A stretch of 64,000 nucleotides of DNA, from NCBI GenBank assembly GCA_029233965.1, contig JARGOP010000016.1, positions 1-64,000 on the forward strand, given 5' to 3'. Position 1 is the first letter of the stretch. Every line of letters starts with the position of its first letter. The position numbers and the translations under genes are program-made. Source of the DNA: Verrucomicrobiales bacterium (GTDB lineage Bacteria > Verrucomicrobiota > Verrucomicrobiia > Verrucomicrobiales > DEV007). Positions 53,357 to 63,801 of this stretch are shown here, piece by piece. A model generated the notes under the pieces. It did not search any database and was not told the origin of the DNA. It saw nothing but the letters and a program-made list of their open reading frames with translations.

Positions 53357-53387
53357 GCAGGGGATAAATCAGTTCTTCAGAAAGCGA

Positions 53388-54809
<1,422 letters not shown>

Positions 54810-54861
54810 CTACTCGTTGAGGGTCTAAGTTATAATTTAAATGGAAAGGAGAGATCACGGG

Positions 54862-55764
54862 TTATTCAAGAGCCTTCATGGCCGTGGTGATCTCGAGCAG
54901 TTCTGCGGTAATAGCCGCCTGGCGCTGCTTGTTGTATTCCAGGGTGAGATCCTTGATCATCTGCTGCGCGTTATCGGTCGCGGCTTTCATCGCCACCATG
55001 CGGGCACTGTGCTCGGAGGCACGTGACTCAAGAATCATCTGGTAAAGCTGGTAGTTCACATACTGCGGAACGATGGAATCGAGCACGGAGCCGGCACTTG
55101 GCTCGAAAAGATAGCCGCCATACTCAGGACCCGGATTCACATCAAGAGGACCGGGATCTTTGCCCACACCCACAAAATCACTGTCGCGTCCGAGATCAAT
55201 TGGACGAATCGGGAGCAGGGTCTCCACGGTCGCCTCCTGACTGATCGTGTTGATAAAGTTCGTGAAGGCCACTTTGACGCGGTCGTATTCCCCACTGAGG
55301 AACTTCTCGATCGCAAATTCGGAAATCTGCTTGGTCTCGAGAAAAGCCACCGGATCCTTCACCGCGAAATCAGCGAGCAGCTCCCGCTTCATACGGGAAA
55401 GAGCCTGACTTCCTTTTCGGCCCACGGTGACAAAAACAGCTTCCGTCGAGACGTTCTCCTGACTCGAAACAAGACGAAGGAGGTTCGTATTGAGAGGACC
55501 GCATAGCCCTTTGTCCGTCGTCACGACGATGACGAGTTCTTTCTCCCCATCCCGCTCTTTCAGGAGCGGATGATCTTCTTCACTGGTCTGCTCCTTGAGA
55601 TTCACGAGCACCTTATTGAGAAGATCAGCATAAGGCCGACCGGACATGGCCTGGTCCTGCGCCTTCTTCATCTTCGAAGCCGCGACCAATTGCATGGCCT
55701 TGGTAATCTGGGCCGTGTTTTTGACCGACTTGATGCGTCGGCGGATGTCGCGAAGGTTAGCCAT
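54862..55764 (-). CDS. atpG: ATP synthase gamma subunit
   Basis: A 300-residue central-shaft subunit. The N-terminal coiled coil begins ANLRDIRRRIKSVKNTAQITKAMQLVAASKMKKAQ. The central region has KELVIVVTTDKGLCGPLNTN. The C-terminal helix ends ARMVAMKAATDNAQQMIKDLTLEYNKQRQAAITAELLEITTAMKALE, the conserved rotor tip. The length is at the usual size for bacteria. It lies between atpA and atpD. Confidence 0.97.
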   Translation of the reverse strand: MANLRDIRRRIKSVKNTAQITKAMQLVAASKMKKAQDQAMSGRPYADLLNKVLVNLKEQTSEEDHPLLKERDGEKELVIVVTTDKGLCGPLNTNLLRLVSSQENVSTEAVFVTVGRKGSQALSRMKRELLADFAVKDPVAFLETKQISEFAIEKFLSGEYDRVKVAFTNFINTISQEATVETLLPIRPIDLGRDSDFVGVGKDPGPLDVNPGPEYGGYLFEPSAGSVLDSIVPQYVNYQLYQMILESRASEHSARMVAMKAATDNAQQMIKDLTLEYNKQRQAAITAELLEITTAMKALE

Positions 55765-55796
55765 GTCTCAATGAAACAGTCGTCGGATAAATCGGG

Positions 55797-57335
55797 TTAG
55801 GAAGCCTTGTAGCCTGACTTGAAGTCTTCAATCGCCTGAGCAAGTTCCTCTTTGACCTGGTCAGTGAGGGCTTTCTCATCGCGGATCAAACTAAGCAGAC
55901 CGTCCTTACGAGTGGAGAGAAACTCCATCATCTTGTCCTGGCAATCCTTAATGTGAGAAACCTGAACATTGTCGAAGTGACCATTCTGAATTGCCCAGAG
56001 AACGCAGACCTGAACTTCCACCGGGATCGGGGAATACTGCTTCTGCTTGAAGAGTTCCACGATACGCTGACCACGCTCGATCTGAGCCTTGGTCTTCGCG
56101 TCGAGATCGGAACCAAACTGGGCAAAAGCCTGAAGTTCGCGGAACTGAGCAAGATCGAGTTTGATTGTGCCCGCCACCTTCTTGACCGCCTTCGTCTGCG
56201 CCGCAGAACCCACCCGGCTCACGGAAAGACCCACCGAAATCGCGGGGCGGATCCCCTGATAGAAGAGATCGGTCTCCAGATAGATCTGACCGTCCGTGAT
56301 CGAAATCACGTTCGTCGGAATGTAAGCCGAAACGTCACCGGCCTGAGTCTCAATGATCGGAAGCGCCGTCAGGGAACCGCCACCATTGGCCTCACTGAGG
56401 CGGGCGGAGCGCTCGAGGAGACGACTGTGAAGGTAGAAAACGTCACCGGGATATGCTTCACGACCGGAGGGGCGGCGGAGAACAAGAGAAACCTGACGAT
56501 AGGCAACCGCGTGCTTGGAAAGATCATCATAGACGATAAGAGCATCCATGCCCTGATCCATGAACCACTCACCGATAGCGCAACCACCATAGGGAGCCAG
56601 ATACTGATTCGTCGCTGAGTCGGAGGCGGGAGCGGAAACCACGGTGGTGTATTCCATGGCACCGGCCGATTCGAGAATCGCGATGTTACGGGCGACGTTC
56701 GCCTGCTTCTGGCCGATCGCCACGTAGATACAGTAAAGAGGCTTGTGATCCTTGAGCTTACCTTCTTCGGCAGCCTTGTTCTGCTGGGCCTGGGAAATGA
56801 TCGTATCGATCGCCACCGTCGTTTTCCCCGTGGAACGGTCACCAATGATGAGCTCGCGCTGGCCACGGCCAACAGGAATCATCGCATCGATCGCCATGAT
56901 ACCGGTCTGCACCGGAACGGAAACAGACTGACGGGGAATAATGCCGGGAGCAATTTTCTCGACGGGGTAGGTTTCGGTGGACTCAATTTCCCCCTTGCCG
57001 TCGAGCGGCTGCCCGAGAGCATTCACGACACGCCCGAGAAGACCTTTGCCGACCGGAACAGAGAGAAGACGTCCCGTGGACTTCACTTCATCCCCTTCCT
57101 TCACATGAAGCCCTTCCCCGAGAAGAATACAACCCACTTCGGTTTCTTCGAGGTTCAGCGCCAAGCCGTAGAGTCCGCCGGGGAACTCAAGCATTTCGTT
57201 CAGCATGACATCACTGAGGCCTTCGACCTTGGCGACACCGTCACCAATTTCCCGGACAATTCCCACGTTCGACTTCGATACGGAAGTCTTAAGGGCTGCG
57301 ATTTCAGATTCCAGTTCCTGGAGGATATTGCTCAT
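55797..57335 (-). CDS. atpA: ATP synthase alpha subunit
   Basis: A 512-residue non-catalytic nucleotide-binding subunit. The Walker A is [16 protein letters not shown], and the region [49 protein letters not shown] is diagnostic. The arginine finger lies in [15 protein letters not shown]. The protein is complete and typical in length. It follows atpH by 49 bp. Confidence 0.98.
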   Translation of the reverse strand: MSNILQELESEIAALKTSVSKSNVGIVREIGDGVAKVEGLSDVMLNEMLEFPGGLYGLALNLEETEVGCILLGEGLHVKEGDEVKSTGRLLSVPVGKGLLGRVVNALGQPLDGKGEIESTETYPVEKIAPGIIPRQSVSVPVQTGIMAIDAMIPVGRGQRELIIGDRSTGKTTVAIDTIISQAQQNKAAEEGKLKDHKPLYCIYVAIGQKQANVARNIAILESAGAMEYTTVVSAPASDSATNQYLAPYGGCAIGEWFMDQGMDALIVYDDLSKHAVAYRQVSLVLRRPSGREAYPGDVFYLHSRLLERSARLSEANGGGSLTALPIIETQAGDVSAYIPTNVISITDGQIYLETDLFYQGIRPAISVGLSVSRVGSAAQTKAVKKVAGTIKLDLAQFRELQAFAQFGSDLDAKTKAQIERGQRIVELFKQKQYSPIPVEVQVCVLWAIQNGHFDNVQVSHIKDCQDKMMEFLSTRKDGLLSLIRDEKALTDQVKEELAQAIEDFKSGYKAS

Positions 57336-57384
57336 GACGTTTCGTCAGGTTCTTCGCTACGATGAATCGTTTCGATTAAGTTAC

Positions 57385-57780
57385 TTAGTTAAAATTCTCT
57401 TCGAGACGCTGGATGCGATTCTTCACCGAACCATCCCAAACGTCACTTCCAATCTTGATGCGAATCCCGCCGAGAAGCTCGGGGCGGACCGCATATTCCG
57501 TGGTGACTTGATCACCGTATTTCTTTCTCAGATCCCCTTCCACCTGCTTTCTTGTCGCCGTATCAAGCTCAATCGCACTTTCAATCAGGGCACTGTTCCG
57601 CTCGACTTCGAGACGGACCAAACGCCAGTAAGCAGTCACCACCTGAAGGTAGCCGCGAGGCTTGGCATCAGACAATTTACGCACCACCTTCTGAACGACC
57701 TGAGGATCCAGAACGCCATCCACCATCGAAACCTGAAACAGCTTCTTCGCCGTGCGCTTCAATTCTTTGCCTGACTTCAT
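57385..57780 (-). CDS. atpH: ATP synthase delta subunit, short form
   Basis: A 131-residue protein (ATG at 57780) where most delta subunits have about 175-185 residues. The C-terminal domain is intact (RKQVEGDLRKKYGDQVTTEYAVRPELLGGIRIKIGSDVWDGSVKNRIQRLEE), including the LLGGIRIKIGSDVWDGS signature. The N-terminal six-helix domain that binds the tip of alpha is much reduced (KSGKELKRTAKKLFQVSMVDGV). The ORF track's extension to 57891 overlaps atpF and gives Arg/Pro-rich sequence that does not look like delta. The short form is probably normal for this lineage. Confidence 0.9.
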   Translation of the reverse strand: MKSGKELKRTAKKLFQVSMVDGVLDPQVVQKVVRKLSDAKPRGYLQVVTAYWRLVRLEVERNSALIESAIELDTATRKQVEGDLRKKYGDQVTTEYAVRPELLGGIRIKIGSDVWDGSVKNRIQRLEENFN

Positions 57781-57799
57781 GCAATGGAATTTACCTGGA

Positions 57800-58300
57800 C
57801 TAGAGCGCCACCTGTCCGGCGGTCTCCTCATTAATCCGTTTTTGATCACCTTCATCCAACACCTTACCGGTAACTTTGGACGTCGCCTCAATGACGAGAT
57901 GCCCGAAGTCGCGCTTCAGCTCATTCATCGCGGTCTGGTGCTCAAGCCTGGAAGCTTCGCGAGCTTTCTCGATAATCGTCTGAGCTTCGTTGATCGCCTC
58001 TTGTGATTTCTGGGAACGAAGCGCCTCGCTGCTCTCGCGAGCCTCTGCGATAAGACGTTCCGCACCTTTGTTCGCTTCATCGAGAAGAGCCTGAACCCTC
58101 TCTTCAGCCTTGGCCATATCCTCCTCGACCTGCTTCAGATTTCTCTCCCCTGCTTCGATCCGGGAACGACGCTCATCAAGCATGGCGAGAACCGGCTTAA
58201 AAGCATATTTGGCGAGGATCGCGTAAACCACGAGGACAACGATGCACTGAGCGATAAACTTTCCCCAGTCGAGGCCGAAAGTCGTTAAAATGTCGTTCAT
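57800..58300 (-). CDS. atpF: ATP synthase b subunit
   Basis: A 166-residue stator subunit. One N-terminal membrane helix (about residues 11-32, WGKFIAQCIVVLVVYAILAKYAF) is followed by a long Glu/Lys/Ala-rich coiled coil (ERRSRIEAGERNLKQVEEDMAKAEERVQALLDEANKGAERLI) that links F0 to F1. There is only one b-type gene, so the stator is probably a homodimer. It starts 102 bp after atpE. Confidence 0.95.
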   Translation of the reverse strand: MNDILTTFGLDWGKFIAQCIVVLVVYAILAKYAFKPVLAMLDERRSRIEAGERNLKQVEEDMAKAEERVQALLDEANKGAERLIAEARESSEALRSQKSQEAINEAQTIIEKAREASRLEHQTAMNELKRDFGHLVIEATSKVTGKVLDEGDQKRINEETAGQVAL

Positions 58301-58402
58301 TGGTTAAGTAAAGGCTGGATGAGACGCAGAAAAGTTTCCCGGGAAAGGCGGCCTGCGGCAAATGGAGTTGCCGCAGACCAAAACCTTAATCGATCTATCG
58401 AA

Positions 58403-58660
58403 TTAACGAAGAGCAATAATGAGAGCGTAAATCGCAATCGCCTCAGCAAGCGCCATTCCAATAATACCGATGGTAAGAATGTTACCAAATGCACTTGGGT
58501 TACGGCCCACTGCCTGAGCGGATGCCATTCCGATCATTCCAATACCGATCGCAGCACCGGCACCCGCAATCGCGAGTGTGAAGTTACCGTCGAAGTTGGA
58601 AGCAACAGCGACTGCATCATCTGCAGCGGCTGCCATCATGGGAAGGAGTTCCAGGGTCAT
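58403..58660 (-). CDS. atpE: ATP synthase c subunit
   Basis: An 85-residue rotor-ring hairpin. I use the ATG at 58660 (MTLELLPMMAAAADD); the track's 58726 start is too long. TM1 is Gly-rich (LAIAGAGAAIGIGMIGMASAQAVG), the polar loop is R-N-P, and TM2 carries the ion-binding Glu73 (IGMALAEAIAIYALIIAL). The Glu is followed by Ala, and TM1 lacks the Gln found in Na+-binding c-subunits, so proton coupling is expected. It lies between atpB and atpF. Confidence 0.95.
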   Translation of the reverse strand: MTLELLPMMAAAADDAVAVASNFDGNFTLAIAGAGAAIGIGMIGMASAQAVGRNPSAFGNILTIGIIGMALAEAIAIYALIIALR

Positions 58661-58739
58661 AGCTTTTATTTTGTTACTGTTTCTCTGCCACCGCCCACAC
58701 TTTTCCACGCATGGTCCCGATGACAAAATTGGTTACCAC

Positions 58740-59603
58740 TCAGTGATCGTCGTGGCTGGTTGAAAGTTTGATGTAGACGGCGCAAAGAAGCGCAAACACC
58801 GTCGCCTGAAGCGCTCCGATCAGAATCTCCAGAAAGTAGAACGGAAGAGGAAAAACAACAGAGGTGATGGCCGAGAGCCAACCGGGAAATCCCAGGGTCG
58901 CCCCGAGCCCCTGCATGGTCGCAAGGAGTGTCTCACCGGCGTAGACATTTCCAAAAAGTCGCAGCGAGAGCGACATCGGGCGGAAGACGATCGAAATCAC
59001 CTCGATCAATCCGACAAAAATGAAGATCGGCATGAGCGCCCACATCAGAACCCCCTTGAGACCGCCCTTCGGCCCGAAGATATGAAGAAAGGTCCCCTTG
59101 ACTCCCAGTTCAGCGACTGAAATCCAGAGCCAGACGAACATGAAGACCACCGCCAGAGCGAGCGTCATGTTTAAGTCCGCCGTAGCCGGACGGAGGAGAG
59201 GAGTCTCCATGTAGGAAATCGTCAGCGGCCCGCTGGTCTGCCCCCATCCAATCGTTCCAACACCCGGAACCATGCCGAACCAGTTGGCGACTACCACGAA
59301 AATGAAAATGGTCGCAAGGAGGGGGAAGGCCTTCGGCGCCACGTGCTTCCCGACAATGCCCTCCACCTGGTTGTAGAGGAATTCGATGACCAACTCGACA
59401 AAGTTCTGCTTCCCATCCGGAATCAGCTTCATGTTCCGCGTCGCCATCCGCGTGAAAAGAAGCACTCCGACCATCACAATCAGCGCCACGAATATCGAGT
59501 TGGTGAACCACGCAAGGGAGGGAAGCTCGGGGGCGTTCAAGCCGCCGGCAGCGATGAGCGGACTCAACGAATTGAGCGAAATCATGGGCAGGTGCAGGTC
59601 CAT
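58740..59603 (-). CDS. atpB: ATP synthase a subunit
   Basis: A 287-residue F0 membrane subunit with about six hydrophobic segments that forms the proton half-channels next to the c-ring. The essential Arg is in SLSLRLFGNVYAGETLL, and the C-terminal helix region has LPFYFLEILIGALQATVFALLCAVYIKLS. NWFGMVPGVG is a family landmark. It is the first gene of the atpBEFHAGDC order. No atpI-like gene precedes it. Its 159-bp upstream gap holds a CRP/FNR-like palindrome. Confidence 0.97.
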   Translation of the reverse strand: MDLHLPMISLNSLSPLIAAGGLNAPELPSLAWFTNSIFVALIVMVGVLLFTRMATRNMKLIPDGKQNFVELVIEFLYNQVEGIVGKHVAPKAFPLLATIFIFVVVANWFGMVPGVGTIGWGQTSGPLTISYMETPLLRPATADLNMTLALAVVFMFVWLWISVAELGVKGTFLHIFGPKGGLKGVLMWALMPIFIFVGLIEVISIVFRPMSLSLRLFGNVYAGETLLATMQGLGATLGFPGWLSAITSVVFPLPFYFLEILIGALQATVFALLCAVYIKLSTSHDDH

Positions 59604-59704
59604 CAGTTACGACAGGAAGAAGGCCAATCAGGGGGTATTTCGAGAGCGACGGGACCTTTCTTCAGTGCGCACCCTAAGCAATGGGATTCGTCTCGCAACA
59701 GCAA

Positions 59705-59724
59705 TTTGTGAAAAATTTCACAAA
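59705..59724. promoter_or_regulatory. CRP/FNR-like palindrome upstream of the atp operon
   Basis: TTTGTGAAA, two As, TTTCACAAA: 9-bp arms with perfect symmetry. It contains TGTGA-N6-TCACA (59707-59722), the textbook CRP consensus. It lies 102 bp upstream of the atpB ATG and about 40 bp past the AsmA-like gene's stop. A 6-bp hairpin GTGTCG/CGACAC (59729-59744) sits between it and that stop. The site could regulate the ATP synthase operon. No CRP/FNR-family gene is in the window. Confidence 0.6.
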
Positions 59725-59762
59725 GTCTGTGTCGTCCTCGACACGTATTAGAAAATTCGAAC

Positions 59763-61235
59763 TCAGGGGCGCCTCAGGAAAGGGCTCAGCATGTCGAGGA
59801 GCGGCTTGGCCTGTTCGATCAAATCGGAGGAATCGACCGCAGGATCGTCGCCGTCAGGACTCGTGGGCAGAAACTTGTAGGCTTCCTTCAAAATCCCTTC
59901 GGGCAGGCCTTTCAAAATCTCCTCCCCGGCTGCCGCAATGAGACGGCTGCTCAAGTCTTCGCGAGGCTCGCTCACGGTCCCGGTCAAAGTAAGCGGTGCC
60001 CAGAGAAAGCCGTCTTTGCTCTCCGTGAAAACCTGACGCTCTGCCCCCGGAATCCAGCGCAGCGTTCCCGGAGTCACTCCGACACGACAGATTCCTTCGA
60101 GGCTTTCTCCCAAAATCGTGATGTCACCCTCCACTCTCACGAGCCCATCCGATTGCAGCACGAGATCATTCAGCTCGACAACGTCACCCTCACGTCTGAA
60201 GCCGGTTTTTGCTTCGCTGAAGACGAGCTGTTTGAACTGCTCGTTTCTCGTGTATTCCGCAATCAGCGCAAGCACCGGAATCGATTTGGCAGTGGCCTCC
60301 TTCACCCGCAGCTCACCCTCATAGAGAAAGGCACCCGGTTTTCCGGTGACTTTGACGGGCCCCTCAACCAATCCATCGAGCCGATCCGACCAGTCCCCCT
60401 CGACCAAATCGTCCACTTTGATAGAGGAAAGCTCGAGATCGAGGTCAAATACACCTTCTTCCCCGAACCCGATTTCCCCGGCGGCGGCGACCGATCCATT
60501 CCCGAAAACACTGAGGGAACAGCGATCAATGAACAGATCCGACCGCTTCCAGCGCATTGCCAGCTCCCGGATCCCGACCTCCTCCTGATTGGGAACAAGA
60601 ACGGTGCCTCCTTTCATGAGGATTTCCCAAATGCGGGTATTGAAATCAGGCCGGATCGTTCCCTGCGCTCCCTTCAGGAGAAAGGCCGGTTCATTCGCGC
60701 TGTTCAACACCGAAATCTGAGTCGAGCCAACCGCGATCTCATCGACCTCGACCCGGTTCGGCAGGAAGCGTTTCAACCAGTCCGGAACCGAGGGCCCGCC
60801 GGATGAATCAAGATCGATTACTTCGCTTTCGCGCGGAGCCTTCGTCCGCCGGTCCGAAAACTCCAGATCGAGACGGTTCACCGAAGCTTCCGGGACCCGG
60901 AACGCTCCCGCTCTGACTCCGCCGGTCTTCACGCGAACCCCGTCCAGTTTGAGTTCGGCAAAAGGAGCTCCCTCATAGCCAAGCGCCTGAAACTGGTCCA
61001 CGTAGACCTCCGAGCCCTGCCACTTCATTTCGGAAAGCAGGATCCGCGACGTCATTGCTGCCGAGGCTTTGTTCACGATCAAATTGCGAAACCCGTCCCC
61101 CCGGAGCCAGGAATCAACACTCGACTTGGCGATCAAGAGGACCACCACCATGATGAGGAGGAGACTGAGGCAGGTGATCAGCACCGCTTTGAGCGGATGA
61201 AATCCCCGGGACTGGCGTTTCGGTTTTCGAGGCAT
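59763..61235 (-). CDS. AsmA-like membrane protein
   Basis: A 490-residue protein with one N-terminal membrane helix (about residues 16-38, LKAVLITCLSLLLIMVVVLLIA), preceded by a basic segment (PRKPKRQ), so the rest is periplasmic. Repeating beta-strand sequence with stretches such as LDLELSSIKVDDLVEGDWSDRLDGLVEGPVKVTGKPG and VVELNDLVLQSDGLVRVEGDITILG resembles AsmA/YhdP-type lipid-handling beta-groove proteins. I start it at the ATG at 61235; another ATG at 61274 would add 13 residues. AsmA-like proteins help outer-membrane lipid transport and assembly. The family call is moderately sure. Confidence 0.75.
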   Translation of the reverse strand: MPRKPKRQSRGFHPLKAVLITCLSLLLIMVVVLLIAKSSVDSWLRGDGFRNLIVNKASAAMTSRILLSEMKWQGSEVYVDQFQALGYEGAPFAELKLDGVRVKTGGVRAGAFRVPEASVNRLDLEFSDRRTKAPRESEVIDLDSSGGPSVPDWLKRFLPNRVEVDEIAVGSTQISVLNSANEPAFLLKGAQGTIRPDFNTRIWEILMKGGTVLVPNQEEVGIRELAMRWKRSDLFIDRCSLSVFGNGSVAAAGEIGFGEEGVFDLDLELSSIKVDDLVEGDWSDRLDGLVEGPVKVTGKPGAFLYEGELRVKEATAKSIPVLALIAEYTRNEQFKQLVFSEAKTGFRREGDVVELNDLVLQSDGLVRVEGDITILGESLEGICRVGVTPGTLRWIPGAERQVFTESKDGFLWAPLTLTGTVSEPREDLSSRLIAAAGEEILKGLPEGILKEAYKFLPTSPDGDDPAVDSSDLIEQAKPLLDMLSPFLRRP

Positions 61236-61431
61236 GTCGGAAGATACGGTAAGTATTCCGTTACGCGGCTCCATGGCAAGTCTTTCGTGGAGGGATCGTC
61301 CCGCAAGGGAGGCTTGTGACCTTCGGCACGACAGCAGCAGGGAAACTGACGCTACCGGACATCCTTATCACGCCAGTGATTCCGTATTCTCAAGCATTGC
61401 GGATTTTCCCGAAACATCCTAGAAGTGTCGC

Positions 61432-63123
61432 GTGCTTGAGCTAAAAAACATCCATTTCACAATCCAGAAGGGTAAGGAAGACATCCATCTTCTGGAGAAA
61501 GTCGATCTCCGGGTGCCGACAGGACACTTCATGGCGATTGTCGGCCCTTCCGGCTGCGGCAAGTCGACCCTGCTGAAATTGATCGCCGGCATCAATCAGG
61601 AGAGCGACGGCAGCATTCACTGGAACGGCCGGAACCTCTCCGAGGAAGGCGACCTCGAATGCTCGGAAATCGGCTACGTTCCGCAGTTCAGTATCGCCTA
61701 CGATGAACTGACGGTGGAGGAGAATATCGAATCGACCGTTCGACTCCGGGCGAAGACAGAGAACCGCAAAGAGTTCGAAGCCCTTGTCGACGGGATCCTT
61801 AACTCCACCGGTCTCGATCCGCTCCGCGAGCGCCCCGTGAGAGTTCTCTCCGGCGGGCAGAAACGACGCCTCTCCCTTGCCCTCGAACTCGCAACCGATC
61901 CCGTCCTTCTTCTCTGCGACGAAGTGACGAGCGGACTCGATCCGAAAAGCGAGCAGGAGATCGTCGCCCTCATGCACGAGCTGAGCAGGAACGAGCACCG
62001 CATTGTCGTCAACGTCACTCACAGCCTCGCCAACCTCGAGCTTTACGACTCCGTGCTCGTCCTCGACGCGGGGCGCGTCGTCTATCACGGCCCGCCGCGT
62101 GCTCTCGAACACTACTTCAGCGTCAGTAAGGCCGAAGATGTTTACCCACAGCTTGCGAAGCGGGATAAAAACGCATGGGCCCACAGCTGGGCGAAACATC
62201 GCGAAGCCTACTACGAAAATTTACCCAACCGGGCGAAAGGAGATCCTGACATATCCGTATCGGCAATCACGCCCGGTGCCGCCGCACAATTCTTCGCACT
62301 CTTTTTCCGACGCTGGAAAATCTTCTTCCGCGACTGGGGCGGTCTCATGCTGCAGGCCTCAATTCTTCTGGGCTTTCCTTTTCTGGTCGTCGTTTTCGAA
62401 CTCGAAGGAGTCGAGCAGACGATGCGCCTTGCCGATGCCGCTCCGGGGACCAAAGAGGCCATGATGGCTGAGCAGAAGGCCATCACCTTCAACCTGAATC
62501 TCGGTGGCGTCGTCTCCGGCCTCGTCATGTTTCAGGTGATTCTTCTGACCCTCATGGGCTCGAATAACTCCTCCCGTGAAATCGCAGGAGAGCGCCAGAT
62601 ATTTGAAAAGGAAAAACTCGGAGGTGTCCGCCCCCTCGTTTACCTTGGAAGCAAACTCGCCTTCCTTTCTGTCCTCGTGATTATCCAATCCGTCTGGATG
62701 GCGATCTTTGTGCAAAGCATTTGCAAGCTGCCCCTGGAATCCTTTTTTCCGCATATCATTATGCTCCTGTTAGTCAACGGGGCCATGACGTCGATCTGCC
62801 TCGGAATCTCTTCCATGGCGAAAACCGCGGACCAGGCTTCTCTTCTCAGTATTTATCTCGTCGGCTTTCAGTTGCCCCTTTCGGGAGCGGTCCTTGCACT
62901 CCCGGAATGGGCCGGCTGGCTCACGCGCCCCTTCATCTCCGCTTACTGGAGTTGGGCGGGCAGCATGGACGGGATGGAGAAAAACTACCTGCGCTGGATC
63001 AAAGAAGTGACCGACACCTGGCTCGGGCCGATGTGGCTCTGCATGCTCGTCCTTCTTGCCCACGTCGCCGTTGGATTATTCATCGCCTACGTCGGCGTGA
63101 AACGTCCCCGCTGGGAACACTGA
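61432..63123 (+). CDS. ABCG-type half transporter (ATPase and permease fused)
   Basis: A 563-residue ABC transporter with the nucleotide-binding domain first. Walker A is GPSGCGKSTLLKL (about residues 38-50), the signature is LSGGQKRRLSLALELATDPVLLLCDEVTSGLD (about 141-172, including Walker B), and the H-loop is in VNVTHSL. A long linker follows, then an ABC2-type membrane domain of about six helices (about 300-555) with ERQIFEKEKLGGVRPLVYLGSKLAFLSVL and FQLPLSGAVLALPEWAGWL. The order matches the ABCG/White group, where two halves dimerise to export lipids or hydrophobic compounds. It starts at GTG 61432, the first start in frame. trmH follows after 12 bp. Confidence 0.92.
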   Translation: MLELKNIHFTIQKGKEDIHLLEKVDLRVPTGHFMAIVGPSGCGKSTLLKLIAGINQESDGSIHWNGRNLSEEGDLECSEIGYVPQFSIAYDELTVEENIESTVRLRAKTENRKEFEALVDGILNSTGLDPLRERPVRVLSGGQKRRLSLALELATDPVLLLCDEVTSGLDPKSEQEIVALMHELSRNEHRIVVNVTHSLANLELYDSVLVLDAGRVVYHGPPRALEHYFSVSKAEDVYPQLAKRDKNAWAHSWAKHREAYYENLPNRAKGDPDISVSAITPGAAAQFFALFFRRWKIFFRDWGGLMLQASILLGFPFLVVVFELEGVEQTMRLADAAPGTKEAMMAEQKAITFNLNLGGVVSGLVMFQVILLTLMGSNNSSREIAGERQIFEKEKLGGVRPLVYLGSKLAFLSVLVIIQSVWMAIFVQSICKLPLESFFPHIIMLLLVNGAMTSICLGISSMAKTADQASLLSIYLVGFQLPLSGAVLALPEWAGWLTRPFISAYWSWAGSMDGMEKNYLRWIKEVTDTWLGPMWLCMLVLLAHVAVGLFIAYVGVKRPRWEH

Positions 63124-63135
63124 TTCAATCCTGAC

Positions 63136-63801
63136 ATGACAGCAAACGAGGAATTGACCGACTACCTCGCTGACTTCGTCACGGAGAACAAGCGCAACAA
63201 GATTGCGGAGGTTCTTGCGGACCGGACGCGACATCTCACCGTGATGCTCGAAGATATCTTCCAGCCTCACAACGCCTCTGCCTGCCTTCGCAGCTGTGAA
63301 TGCCTCGGGGTGCAGGATGTCCACATCGTCGAAACGAAAAACGAATACCGGCCGAATAACGATGTTGCCATGGGCAGTTCAAAGTGGCTCACGATGCATC
63401 GTTACCGGAGAACAATATCGGCACTCGAGACCTTGAAAAACAAGGGCTATCGCGTCGTCGCGACGACACCAAACGAAGACGGTTATGATCTCACCACCCT
63501 TCCCCTCGACAAACCGGTCGCCCTTTTATTCGGCACCGAAGAGCATGGCCTCACCGATGAAGCCCTTGCAGCTGCCGACGCCACGATGAGGCTTCCCATG
63601 TATGGATTCACGCAGAGCTACAATATCTCTGTTACTGTCGCCGTTTCCCTCTCCCAGCTCGTCGCGCGACTTCGACAGTCGGAGGTTGACTGGAACCTGA
63701 GCGAAGCGGAGATCCGGGAGCTGACCCTCAGTTTCTACCGCCGCATCATCAAACGCCACGAACTCATTGAGGAGGAGTTCTGGTCCAGCCGCGAGAGCTG
63801 A
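63136..63801 (+). CDS. trmH: tRNA (guanosine-2'-O-)-methyltransferase, SpoU family
   Basis: A 221-residue SPOUT (knotted) methyltransferase. Motif 1 is TVMLEDIFQPHNASACLRSCECLGVQDVHIVE, motif 2 is VALLFGTEEHGLTDEALAAADATMRLPMYGFTQSYNISVTVAVSLSQL, which forms the knot and binds SAM. The length and the N-terminal extension match TrmH, which methylates G18 in the tRNA D-loop. It is in an apparent operon with the ABC transporter. Confidence 0.93.
   Translation: MTANEELTDYLADFVTENKRNKIAEVLADRTRHLTVMLEDIFQPHNASACLRSCECLGVQDVHIVETKNEYRPNNDVAMGSSKWLTMHRYRRTISALETLKNKGYRVVATTPNEDGYDLTTLPLDKPVALLFGTEEHGLTDEALAAADATMRLPMYGFTQSYNISVTVAVSLSQLVARLRQSEVDWNLSEAEIRELTLSFYRRIIKRHELIEEEFWSSRES

Noticed and set aside
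61367-61380. ATCAC/GTGAT inverted repeat upstream of the ABC transporter
   Set aside because: Five-base arms are too short to stand out in a 196-bp spacer.
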